Assembly (NCBI GenBank): GCA_964036275.1
Contig: OZ038435.1
Coordinates: 1,240,001-1,304,000 of the forward strand
DNA from: Litoditis marina
Taxonomy: Eukaryota; Nematoda; Chromadorea; Rhabditida; Rhabditidae
Reading direction: 5' to 3'
DNA length: 64,000 bases
Translations under genes and position numbers: made by a program
Notes under the pieces: model-generated
Told to the model about the DNA's origin: nothing
The model's database searches: none
What the model saw: only the letters and a program-made list of their open reading frames with translations
Shown here: positions 12,332 to 23,622 of the stretch, one piece after another
Numbering within the stretch: position 1 is the stretch's first letter
Layout: each line of letters starts with the position of its first letter

Positions 12332-13647
12332 CTAAAACATTTGCTCAGAGAAGATAAATATTGCACATGAGCAACTGTTGGTGACGTTTCTGTTGGTTGT
12401 AGTTTGATCGTCGAAGACACAACTTGCATAAGAATCAGACCACAAATACAGTTTTCGTCATTCCCATTGAGACAAAGTTTGAAAAAGTTCAGATGGGTTT
12501 TTTTTTGAAAAAAAGAAAGGTTTTCAGAGGCGGTATGCATGAAACATCCCGGGCCGGGTTGGGATGCTATCCCGAGCTATTTCTTGGCCAATTCAGCTCG
12601 GGATAGAATCCCAACCAGGCCCGGGATGTTTCATGCATACGGCCTCAGCACAAGAATGTTCTTGTTTAGTTTACATGATATAAAAAGGTGAACAATTCCA
12701 TTGCACGCTGCCGAATTCTCATTGGTAAGAACGGGAGCTATTCATCAAAATTACCGTGTGTGTGTCCTTTTCTAGGCAACATTTCGTGCAATTTGTTCAC
12801 AGCTCGCAAATAAGTGAAATAACTTCTCAAACACGAAGAATATTTTCAATAAGAAGACGGTGCTGAAGCCGAAACCATGTAGTTTTGGACATAATCAAAT
12901 GTAACTTGCATAGATAGTATATATTAGTTTTAGTTCATTCATTTATCCACGTAATAACTTTATTCTCAATCAACAGTTTTAATAACCTATTACAAATATT
13001 CAAACGTCTTAGTAACAACTAAATAATAAACACCAGCTCAATTGAATAGGGAGGCAGGTTGTTGTTCGGTAACTATGACAACCTGAAAACTGGCGCCAAA
13101 AGCAAAGATTCAAAACTGGTAATTAAAACTCAGTCGATTCATCAATATTTACATACAAAAATGGATATTTACATTATGTACTTTATGGGACGTATAAAAT
13201 AATGTGTTTTGGAACAAAGTATCTGGCTGAATAGAACATAGTCTAAAACAAATCTCCTAGCCCGTCTGCAAGACGTTCTGAGAGAAAAATTGTTCTAAAA
13301 TTGTCAAATAGCTTTCTAAATTTTATCTACAGCGTAAAGCAAAACGGAGAAAACATCAGAACAACGCATAGTTCTCACATTTGTCAACTTTTAGATCGAT
13401 AAGTCTTTTGTACGGGACAAAATGCAAAACCAAAACCAGTCAAGTAATTCAGTTGTGAAAAACTGGAGCACATCTTGAAAAAATTGAGTTATATAATGAA
13501 TTCTATAAAATATTCAAAAATAGTAACGTTATCTTCTAGAAAAAATATAAACTCATATAACAGTTGTTCAAGTCGGACTTGAAACTGGAGAACTCAATTT
13601 TTCGTGCCAACCGTTAGTTTGATCAAAAACTCGAACTACAACCCTAT
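12332..13647. other. intergenic spacer between IFT139 and the BTB-CRIB gene
   Basis: The spacer holds the IFT139 upstream region and the 3' flank of the next gene. Contents: a foldback half motif at 12390, a long palindrome (12532-12640), and TTTATT at about 12958 that reads AATAAA on the minus strand and could be a poly(A) signal for the BTB-CRIB gene. Two degenerate RFX X-box-like motifs were seen (12374-12385 and 13061-13073). No coding exon was found. Confidence 0.5.
12532..12640. mobile_element. near-perfect palindromic MITE
   Basis: Left arm begins GGTATGCATGAAACATCCCG and the right arm ends CGGGATGTTTCATGCATAC. The arms are about 47 bp, broken by one or two mismatches, around a short AT-rich loop (ATTTCTTGGCCAATT). 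GC content is well above the surroundings. No obvious target duplication. Confidence 0.7.
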
Positions 13648-16600
13648 TCATTTGGAAGCAGGTCGTTGGAAGGGGGATGCGGGTGGTTTGGGCGGCGTCT
13701 TGGGTGGTCTCTTTTGTGGCTTACTGTACAGGTCCATTCCCATCTTCTTAATTTCCTTCGCTTGTATGTGCGGTCCGGTCAGAAACACCTAGAGTGATCA
13801 GCATTCGAATTCTTATTGTAGGTGCATGAAACATAAAGAATTTCTCAAACATACCAAGTATACCCTTGTTCTCTATTGGTAAAAAACCTCCTCTCACAAG
13901 TTCATAACACAACAAATCTGCAAACATGAAGTTCAATGCATTTCATGCGTATAGATTGAGTTGGCAATATTTAGTTTATCTGTAACAAAACGTCTCAATA
14001 TAAATTAATTGTTTGTATCAAACGCTAATGCATTTTACAGAACTTGGTCCGTGAACATACCTCCACTGAATGGCTACCGTATTCTGAGTTTTCTCCATCC
14101 ACCATGTTGTAGATTGGCTGAAATTGACAGAACATACAGGTTTACTAGAAGTGAAATGGATAGTCACGTAAAATTAGCATTATAATGAGGAATCGCGCAC
14201 TTTGTTATTGCACGTTTTTGAACTGTGTTTAACATGTTTCACGTGACTATGCAATTGACTATCAGTAAAATGATATTTGTATGCGTTGTAAGTTAGTTCT
14301 GTATCTACGATACATTCTTGCGAGAGCTGTGTTGGTACATCAAACTACAACACTTCCATGATTGCAAGTAGAAGAAGTTACCGTAAGATCGGTCTCTCCG
14401 GCCGCTTGTATGATAGCTCTTACAGTATCCTCCTCGCCTACCAGATGATTCTCGAATATCACACCCGCACCATTCCAACCCACGTGGGCCACGTGACTGA
14501 AATACTGTACTATAGTACAGGACTGTAAGTACTGTTATAGTAAGTACAGTAGTACTGAACCATTTAAGGCTCGGTACCGCTAGATCGGTCTGTGTCACAG
14601 GGGATTAGAGCTGGCCCCAACTGGTGGTTAGCTTGAAAACGATTTGCATCATTCAGTCAACGTCATCGTAACATTGGGAGGGAATCAATACTTTTTTTCA
14701 CCATTCAGAATACATTTCGCTCAATACTTTCGAATGAACCAGCAGAAATGAAAGTTCTTTTCCTTCTTACGTTGCTGTTTATTAATACTCAATTTTGGTA
14801 CAGTTCCTGGCCAAATGTGGTTCGACAAAGCTACTTACGCAAAGTTCCTAGGTAAACTAATTGATTCGATGTTGTTTTTCTTTTTCGACCATTTCTTCTC
14901 CAGGGTCGACTTTTTCATTGGCATCGGCGGCTCCTCGATCGATAATCGTTGAGAATCTGAATTATTTTTCGAACTCCGCTCTGAATCGATATTTGTTGAG
15001 TTTCCTTCTAACACTGTTTTTTTTACTATTTTATGAGTCTCTACTAGCCTTGTTGTTCATCTCTTACCCCAGTTTCGTTTACATTACACTGTTAAAATCG
15101 GTCACATAGTTTTAGAGCATAACTTATAACTAAATAACTGTTCAATAGTTCAGAACAATAATAAAGCGAAATACTTACAATCGCTGAGCACCGGTATAGG
15201 CGAAGACGATACGGGCACTATCCTCGCTCCATGACCCTCTTTCTCTTTCACACTTTTCGACTTCTCCAACTTCTGTTTTGGAGTGGGCTTGGACGATTTT
15301 GAAGGACTAGAAGTGCAATATCAGATGTTGTTTTCTCCTGCTGTGTTTGTATTTGATCCCCTTGCTTTTGATGAATAACGGCGTGTTGTCAGATCGAACT
15401 ACAACGATGATCTGGCCACTCTCCTTGCTCCTATGTAACACTCTCACCAGTTTCAACTAGTTTTCAGTTCAAGGTTGAAACTTCATCGCATTATTCGCAA
15501 AAATAGTTTGGGATGGGTCTTTTTGTTTATCGTTGTGCCTCATTTCAAAACAAAAACTGTTGAGTCTGTAAACAATACACTGTGAAAGTTCGTTCGAAAT
15601 TCACGTGAAATGTATTGAAACTATACTGACTAACAACACTTTATTATGCGACGTAAATTGATCTACCTTGTGTTGCCTTGAAGTTTGGTGGTTGTTATCG
15701 GCAGCTCACCATAGGACATTTTTCTCTCGATCATGTCGCATAGATCGTAAAGACGGAAATATCGGAAAAAGATAAATGAGATTAGTTATCGGAGATCAAA
15801 CTACAACGAATAATTGTCCCCTGGTCAAGTTAAAGTTACGTATCAATGATGGCGAATACAGGGTATCTCTCTGTCCGAAGACGTCCAACACAGTGTATGT
15901 CCCTCTATCCCGCTGTGTTTGTAGTTTTGACTCCTTTTTTGTTCATTTAATCTCGCGAGCTATGGTGTTAAGATCAAACTACCGCAAAGATTGATTCGCT
16001 TTCTATACATATTTACTTCAAAATGACCGACCTCGCTTCCTGTCCTATTCTAGCAAGAAAATACTCGTCTTGCGGCAGTGGAATAGCTGTCCCGTCTCGG
16101 TGAAAATTCAGGATGATAGGGAAAATGGCCGAGTCACGGTCTATGAACAAATGACCGTCCTGAAATGAATTTTTTTGTTTGTCAATGAAAAACAGCCTAT
16201 AACATTGACGAGCCCTGTATTTGGTTTGAGTTTCCGTGAAACTTCGCCCCGCAACAGTGTTCACGGAGCAAACTACAACTAAAATACGGACCCTCTCTAT
16301 AAGTCATTCTAAAATGTGTATAGAAGGTACTGCTCGGGCAGTCAGTCTATACGGTCTACGGTGTATGTGATCCCTTCACGCTGTGTTTGTAGTTTTATCC
16401 CGCTAACTTTCAGGCAAATTTGACAGCGCAGCTGTCAATACAGACTACAACTCAGCTCAAACTACAGCGTGATGAACAAATGATGTTTGATTTCCGAAAC
16501 TTGTTTTCGCTTTTGAATGTTTTTTTGTATGCTACTGTCATATTCTTGTTTCTCTTCTTGTATATCACATGCTTGCATGTAAATGAATCAATCAATCAAA

Positions 16601-16756
16601 AGCTATGTTCATCCCCTAGCTCACCCGATTTAGTCTTTTCTGCCAATCTGTTGCAAGGAGAGATTCGAAATAACCGCCTTTGACAGAGGTCAATGTGGAG
16701 ATTCGGGTCTTGAACAGAACACCCTCCACATCTAACACTACCGTCGACGGTTGCAT
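13648..16756 (-). CDS. T1-type BTB (KCTD-like) protein with CRIB motif and Pro-rich tail
   Basis: Exons 5'->3': 16625-16756, 16032-16159, 15667-15762, 15179-15306, 14839-14956, 14382-14496, 14061-14117, 13648-13788; about 304 residues. Residues 4-100 resemble the KCTD/T1 BTB fold (VVLDVEGVLF, ISTLTSV, LFIDRDSAIFPIILNFHRDG, ending YFRLYDLCDMIE). A basic Ser/Lys/Pro linker follows, then a complete CRIB signature, I194-S195-x-P197-x2-F200-x-H202-x2-H205-V206-G207, normally a Cdc42/Rac-GTP binding site. The tail carries KRPPKTPPKPP, an SH3-ligand-like stretch. T1 BTB domains oligomerise and often bind cullin 3, so a GTPase-responsive adaptor is plausible; this is inference. The start ATG lies 8 nt after an acceptor. 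Exon 3 has CG where the acceptor AG should be (TTTTTCCG). Exon 2 could instead end at 16017 with donor GTAAAT, adding 5 codons. Confidence 0.78.
15340..15405. repeat. foldback element, 78-bp family
   Basis: GCTGTGTTTGTATTTGATC at the left, AGATCGAACTACAAC at the right, in a BTB-CRIB intron. Confidence 0.65.
15911..15983. repeat. foldback element, 78-bp family
   Basis: CGCTGTGTTTGTAGTTTTGA at the left, AGATCAAACTACC at the right. A further copy or half copy lies at about 16264-16395, in the intron between exons 1 and 2 of the same gene. Confidence 0.65.
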
Positions 16757-18173
16757 GAAGCAATCTGCAGAAAAATATTGATTTTCCGCGTATCGCGTGA
16801 GTACACCGGACCATGTATGTAAGTACAGTACACAGAGTATTGTAGGTAAGTAAACTCTACAAAGTACACAAGTACACAGAGTAATTTAACTCAGTACAGT
16901 AATCGTTGCGTGAACGCTAGGTTCACGTGACCTTGAGGTCGACTATATAGTTACCGTTACCCTTATTATTTATTTGTACCCAAGAGGGGCGTGAAAATGT
17001 TGAACGAGAAAGGGATTTAGATTTACACAAGTATGTAGTTTGTGGTGGAAAATATTTAAAAGTTTCAGTTTTCTGATATACCTTGCCACTTATGTATCTC
17101 TCAAAAACACAAAACGGAACACTTCAAAAGTTCTACAATGACAAACCATCTCTTTACGTTGAAGTGAGAGAAACGCTTGGGAAAACACTTAACAAATTGA
17201 GGTCACAGGTCACAGCTCATTCAATAATTGCAAAATCAGAACACAGGGAAAACGGCTAAAAGATACGGTACCTGAAAGAACCCAAATTCGATTATGAGTC
17301 AGCTTTCCTGAAAAGATTAAAAAATTGGGGTCAGAGTTCAAACATATTATGTAATATGGGGTAAAATGCCGGGGAAAGCGTGTGAAATCCGGGCAGGCGC
17401 ACCACTTGACTTCCATTTGAGGGTGTCTACAAGGGGGTATTATCACCCAGTCACAACTCAAACAGTCTTTCTCTCTCTCACACTCTCCCGCGCGACTATT
17501 ATGAATGACTGTTTGTACAAAGTGGTTGTATAACACCCCTGTCAACACCAGAAGCGGACACTTCTGAACAGTGCGTGGAGTTCAAAAATTGTATTCAAAA
17601 TGATTTTACTTTTCGGAAAAACTCGAACTAAAATATGAGGGTTCGTTGGGGAAATCGTGAATTGAGCACAGAGAACAATTTGTAAGACTACCCAAGACCA
17701 GCTTTTTTACTGCCACGTTGCCTAAGCAAAACATGAATCGGAGTTTTATAGTTCGAATAAAAAACACGTTTATATTAAAATTCATCGACAAATCAATGAA
17801 TACAGAGAAAACCAACGATGTAAAAACAACAAACTACAAAATCAACAAATCAATCACATAAGTCAAGATCGCCAGATTACAAAGGAACAATCTTGATTCT
17901 GTTGTCTCGAGTGATAAATAACATTCAATTACCACGATTCTCAAAACAATTCCGAATGCCATGAACTCAAAACTAGAATCTTGAACAAAAATAAAATTTT
18001 ACATACAGAAAAGTACATACTTCAGCTGAAACCCTAATAATCCAAAAACTATAGAGAAACATGCTTACGTCATTTGAGCTAGGAAAGATATGTTCTTCAT
18101 TTTCAAGGAACATCCGTTATAAGTTAGCCAGAAAGTTCAGCTTATGTATGAAAGTATGACCTCAAATAGACCC
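16757..18173. other. intergenic spacer between BTB-CRIB and FTSJ1
   Basis: AT-rich spacer with the BTB-CRIB upstream region (a run of GTACAGTACACAGAGTA-type repeats at 16815-16900) and the FTSJ1 3' flank. A 113-codon cysteine-containing minus frame at 17210-17548 has no recognisable family and is not called. Confidence 0.45.
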
Positions 18174-21100
18174 TCATTTGGATTTCTTGTTTGCCTTCTC
18201 CACAAAGACATTTGCCAGTCCTTCCATCATTTCGTCCATGTAGCCCACGTTTCCCTTGTCTTCATCGACCTTCGTTTTGGCCTTCTGACGTCGATCGTCC
18301 TCCAGAATCTGAGAAAAAACACATGAAGGGAAGATCAGAAATAGAGATGCTCTAACTCAACCTCAAAACTTGTGTATTCCTAGCCAATACTTAGTTAAAC
18401 TATTGCAGGAAACAAAGCTGCTTAGGTTATTGAACGAATAATAGCGACGAACGTGTGGGCATGTAACATTTTGTTTTGGAAAAACTTCGATTTATAAACT
18501 ACGAAAATCAGCACAATGAAATACTTCTACGAAAATTGACCGACCTTCGCAACGTGACTGTCTGGTTTGGCCAGTTTATCGATTTTCTTCAACTGGCAGG
18601 CCAGCTTATAGGCTGGTTCCGTCGGAGGCTGAACCACATCTCGATACGTGTACCTGAACTAAGAGAAGTGGGTGATGAAAGTAGAATATTACGACAGCTC
18701 CAAAACCTCACGCGATATATGACAATAACCAGTTCAAATACACACATCATCAAAGTGAGACGGTTACTCGAATTCGATAAGGCCTTCTCTATTACTTTCA
18801 AAAATTGTAAGTACTCAGGAAGATTGGCGTTAACCTTTTTGCAGTCATCAAACTAGAAAAGTGATAGAGCATGGAGGTCAATGAGGGTGCAGAGCCGCAG
18901 ACAGTCGCGTCTCTCTGAGTTAAACAATCTTTTGTGGTGATTTCGCTGGGAATTATTTGAAAATGACAACTAACGCTTCTGGCAGAGTGCCATCGGGCAT
19001 GGCCGGCAGATCAATGGGATAGCTTCTGTCGCTGTCCCAGCCCGAGAGATCCCCGCAGGCCACGAAAGGAACCAACAATCGATTCGGTCCGAGCAGCGAG
19101 TTCACTTCTTGTTCTAAAACAAACACGTAAGGCAATTATATAATCCATAAAACTGGGTTAGTAAACGGACCACAAAACTGTGTAGAAAGTAAGGTTTTCA
19201 CCAGTAAAGGTGACATTTGTTGAAAATAGGGACGTTCAAAATGAAGCCGAGCTTTTTTTTAAACCTATTAGAACCACAGATCAGAGCAACATTATATAAA
19301 CTGATCGACCTTGACTACTGAAAAAAAACTTGAGTAAGGTGCAATTCAACCGTGAACTAGGTATCAGACAACCGTAAAGGAGACCCGTATTTCGAGTCAA
19401 ATACATAAAAATGCATGAGTCGGCATAGATAGACAGATTACTCGTTATTGTCTAGAAGAGCGCCCGTTTCCAAATTACTTCTGTGGTTGCGAACAAGGAA
19501 CAACTGTACTGACAGTATGTTAGGGCGTATCTTGAGAGAACCGCGCAACCCATGCTCCGTAACTTTGGCGTCAATGACGGGGACCGACTAAAACGCGAAA
19601 ACAGTCGAAAACCGCGCCGACTGTCGGAAATCCTGAATCAGGACCGACTTGTCGCGACGGCGGCAAAATTTATTCAAATTTTTGCATGTTTTATATGATA
19701 AGGCTGAGAAAGTTTGTGCATTTCGGAAAAAGGAGATAATTTCTGCTACTATTTTGAATGTAATCTTCAACTATAACGCGATAAACATGATAATAGATTA
19801 TTTTTCTCAGTTTTCGATCTTTTTTATGAAAATTTGCTTTTCACTGTAAATTTCTCAAAATTGGATAAATTCAATAATACCTACACATTTTCACATTCTA
19901 CATGATGATATTCAAAAATTTCTTCAAATTGTCTATCCTACTTCATTTATTGTCAATTTAAAGTAGTGAATGAGTGATTTTCTATTTCTGTCGCGACAAG
20001 TCGGACCCCTCCGACTGTCGGTGTACCGTCATTGACCGGTAGGTTTGCTGAGTTGGCTTCTATGTCTCTCGAATATTCTAGAACCATCTAATATACAAAT
20101 ATTCAAAATTCTAAAACTTCAGAGAGAAATAGAAGCTTGGAAAACAATTAACAAAACTAACGATAGTCTGGAGCAAACATGGGATTCCTCATGGTTGGCT
20201 GGTAGTCCGCAGGCGGGCAGTAGTCAAGACACACGATGAAGGCTTCTGGAAATACAGGAATGTTCGAGCTCAAAGAAACCATGTGAAATTACAACCATAC
20301 CCCCAGTAAAATGTCTGAATAATCATAAAAACTCGAAAAAACTAGCAACTTTTTGGCCGAAAAGCAAAACACATATACATTTCTAATGCAACATTATTCA
20401 TTTACACATTTGAAAACGGACTTCTTTTCGTACAATAGTAGAACCTTACTGGTATATGATTACATCTCTTCCTCCATTCATGTTGTCGACAGCTTGACAA
20501 CAGGATGATTATATATACCTCATACGTTTGGTCATGTAACTTGCAATTTGCTAAAAGAAACACTCAAACTCTTGTTAGTCAGAGCCAGCACAAAAACAAT
20601 GCTACCTACGAATATGGGAAATTTCGAAAAAGCTTCTTCAAAGGCCAGGTGTCTATCGAAAGTGTGAAGAGATCTGATACACGTTCATCTATAGCTGCTT
20701 TTTGACAATATTACTGCACCACATTCACAAACAAAACTACAGCTACAATGGACCAAAATTAGAAACCAACTGTTTTTCCTCTAGTAAAATACGTACCACA
20801 ACTGCTCTGCCTGCTGCTCTTCGGCTTCGCACAATACACTTGTTTGAAGAACTTGGACATCTGCGCATAGAGAAGCGTGGCGTTGCGGGCACGAAAAATC
20901 TAAAAAGTGAACCGATGATTCGAATCGAAAAGAGAAATCTAAATGACCGACAAAGACATAAACACACACCTCACATAGAAATAGAGAGGTAGCCTTTTTT
21001 CTATGAAGAACCCAAAAGTTACGCATAAAGTTACTATACCACCACTAAACAGTTTACGCACCCATCTCTAGGTTATTTGTTCTGCTGACTTTTGCAAAAT

Positions 21101-23434
21101 ATACTATATTTTGTGATGCACAATTAGGATACAATAAATTTGCTCTTTGCTTCAGTGATTCGTCGGTAATCATGATACTAGCTACTAGCAACTAGTAAGC
21201 AAATGAAACTCGTACCTTAGCGACAAATGCTCCATGATCCTTGAGAATAAACGAGGTGATATTGAAGGCGGCCAGCAGCAACTGACTTTGCATGTATTCG
21301 TCTAGCGAATGGAGGCCAGTTACTGAAAAGAAGTAATTTTATCTCCATTTAATAGGTCCGAATGGTCACAAAAACTCAAAAAGCTCCCTTTTTATCAAAT
21401 TTGGAGGCCAAAATCGGAAGAATCAGCCTATTTTTGATACAAACTCATGCATTTCGAAGAATCTATAATCAGAAAAGGTCTTCCTTTTGTAGGTTGAACA
21501 GACCTTAGTGCTTAGTGGTAAAGGCATGATCAACGTATGAACCTCTTTCACAATTTCACCGAAACTTGGCTAATCTTAGTAACAGTAAGCAACGTTTTAC
21601 AAGCCATCAAATTCCAATCATTTCCCATTAGAAAAAGCAAATTATTAGAAAAATAGTCTTTTTTTGCCATTTCTTTGGTCAAGGTTACTAGGGTGTAGGC
21701 GCTCCGGCTTATAGCATCTCTTTCATCTATCCCCTAGAATGTTAATGGAAGATCACTTTTCACCTACCGTCGGGAGCTCCATCGCACACGACCAGATCAG
21801 CCTTTTCTCCATCAAAATGATCAATGATCTTCTTAGCGGTAGTATCCTAGAATAGCTTATTTCACGTTAAATCTGAGTCTGAGCTCTGAGTTGAATTTGA
21901 GCCTGAACTGTCCAAGATATACTAAAGTGGAAGTTGTACAAAGACTATTTGCCAATTAACAATGAACATATGTATTGAAAAACAGAATCATGAAAACACA
22001 CATAGGTAAGGAGTAAGGTGTGACATTTCTTCAAAATGAGGGCGTTGCTATTTAAAACTGGAATAAAGAAACAACAAGAAACAAAATGTCAAATTTGGCT
22101 ACTTTTCGAATAAATCGATAAATGGAGGCCACTGGTTACTCTCGTATGGGTTTACTGGAATACTCGCGTGCGTGATCACGTACCCGGGTGATATCTCCAA
22201 TCAGTTGAATGACCCCCGGAATGGGAGACATGGGCTGTAGATCGACGGCCACAATCTTGGCGTCATTGCTATCGCCCGCTTCATTCCCAATGAGCCGTCG
22301 AGAAAGAACCTGGAAAAAATTGTAGACAGAGGACAGACTAAACTTAATGAATAATTTGCGATTTGCCCATCTTTCCTACACTTCGGATTCTTACTTAGTA
22401 CGGAGCCATGTAAATTTAATCCCTCCCCCATGTGATGGGTGAAAGTACAGGACTAATTTCAGCTGAAACGAAAGACTCAGGCGACTGCATGTACCGGCGA
22501 CAAGAACGGGACGTCCCATGTCCCGGTACTGTCCCGGGACGGTACCAAGAATTACGGTTGTCGGTAGAACGTAGAAATGTAGCATATTTGCATAAAAAAG
22601 TCAGGATCGAGGAGAATTTTTGTCATCATTTATGCAAATCTGCTCCATTTCTACTGTAATTCTTGCTACCGTCCCGGGAAATGGGACGTCCCGTTTATGT
22701 CCCTGGGACATGCAACTGTTGAGGAAGGAGGGGGGGGGGGGGGGGGGGGGGGGGTGAGAGCAACATCCAACATGTCAAGTATTGTACGGATCGCGTGAGT
22801 GTGGCCTGTGGCCGATGGTCCTACACCAGCAAAGTCCGACTATTCGACAACGATGAATCCGTTTTTAGATTCAAACACGTGAAAACTGATGATTTCGCAT
22901 TGGCAACAGGCAATTTTTTTGTTTTTCGCGAGAAAGTAACCCGTTTTCGATTTTTTCTAGCTATTCGGACAGCCTCTGGGGTATGAGTATGGGTGTGCCA
23001 TTTTTAAATTGCCAAAACAAGACTTCAATTCCGACATAAACGTATGCCTAAAGAACGATTTACCGACCTGACTCCAGCTTCCAGGAGCGGCACACAGATC
23101 GACCGCTTTCTTCACTCCTGAAACATGAGTTCTCGGTTCACTTGAGTTGAGGGAAATGATGGAATCAAAACAAAAATATAAATTCTATAAGGTTTCTCAA
23201 AGAAAGAAAGGTTGAAAGGTATAAAGACTTCTCATAACACCGACCAAATCCACAAACCCACTATTTAAACAGAATATTTGAGACAAAGACAAACACTACA
23301 AAATGAAACATACCTTGGAGAATCTGGAACTCGTCATCTATCTGCATGAGCTTGAACGCACTCCGCGCCCTCCATCCCTCTTCCTTCGCCTTTCTGTAGT
23401 AGATGTCACGTTTGTCCTTCGAAGTTTTTCCCAT
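18174..23434 (-). CDS. FTSJ1: FTSJ1/Trm7-type tRNA 2'-O-ribose methyltransferase
   Basis: FTSJ1/Trm7 uses SAM to methylate ribose 2'-OH at positions 32 and 34 of tRNA anticodon loops. Ten exons 5'->3': 23314-23434, 23068-23117, 22184-22309, 21768-21846, 21216-21322, 20797-20899, 20162-20245, 18975-19113, 18545-18653, 18174-18308; 350 residues, normal for the family, and every phase agrees. Catalytic tetrad K28 (SAFKL), D121 (CDGAPD), K161 (FVAKIF), E196 (SSCEAF) is intact. The SAM loop is [11 protein letters not shown] (47-57). The family's [20 protein letters not shown] segment follows. The C-terminus is Lys-rich and short. The start is fixed by [20 protein letters not shown], with ATG one base after TTACAG. 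Confidence 0.95.
19570..20036. mobile_element. MITE with long compound inverted repeats in an FTSJ1 intron
   Basis: Starts GTCAATGACGGGGACCGAC and ends CCGTCATTGAC. Subterminal blocks CCGACTGTCGG and ACCGACTTGTCGCGAC recur inverted at the right end (GTCGCGACAAGTCGG, CCGACTGTCGG). The centre is AT-rich, with no recognisable coding sequence. It occupies nearly half of the intron between exons 7 and 8. Confidence 0.7.
22486..22714. mobile_element. inverted-repeat element rich in GGGACGTCCC blocks
   Basis: The left arm has GGGACGTCCCATGTCCCGG and GTCCCGGGACGGTACCAAGA; the right arm mirrors them (CTTGCTACCGTCCCGGGA, GGGACGTCCCG). The ends are TGCATG/CATGCA. It lies in the intron between FTSJ1 exons 2 and 3. 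Confidence 0.7.
22730..22754 (+). repeat. 25-base poly-G run
   Basis: Uninterrupted G run directly after the inverted-repeat element, in an FTSJ1 intron. On the transcribed minus-strand product it is poly-C. The true length in the genome may be misassembled. Confidence 0.8.
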
Positions 23435-23622
23435 TCTGTAATGAGAGTTGGGCACAGGTAAACATGATTTCAATTCCACGATACAAAAATTTACAATTAT
23501 CATGCTTTAATAACGACACAGGTATGGAAATAAACCCGAAAGAGCTGAGTAAAATTATCTGAAGATTCCGACTAGTTTTCTCCTATCAGGCAGGCAGTAT
23601 AAGAACTACCTGTTCGACATGT

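Noticed and set aside
13852..13921. Exon-like stretch (DLLCYELVRGGFLPI) with splice-like borders in the BTB-CRIB gene
   Set aside because: The preceding exon ends in phase 0, and in that phase this piece hits a stop; exons 14061-14117 and 13648-13788 join directly.
14838..14854. Nine-base micro-exon GAACTTTGC before the CRIB exon
   Set aside because: A longer exon (14839-14956) includes it, keeps frame and supplies the ISLPR half of the CRIB motif.
14861..15109. 82-codon hydrophobic plus-strand frame
   Set aside because: Antisense to the CRIB exon and its intron; composition reflects T-rich intron DNA.
17210..17548. Cysteine-containing minus-strand frame of 112 codons
   Set aside because: No known domain or splice partners, and it lies in spacer sequence.
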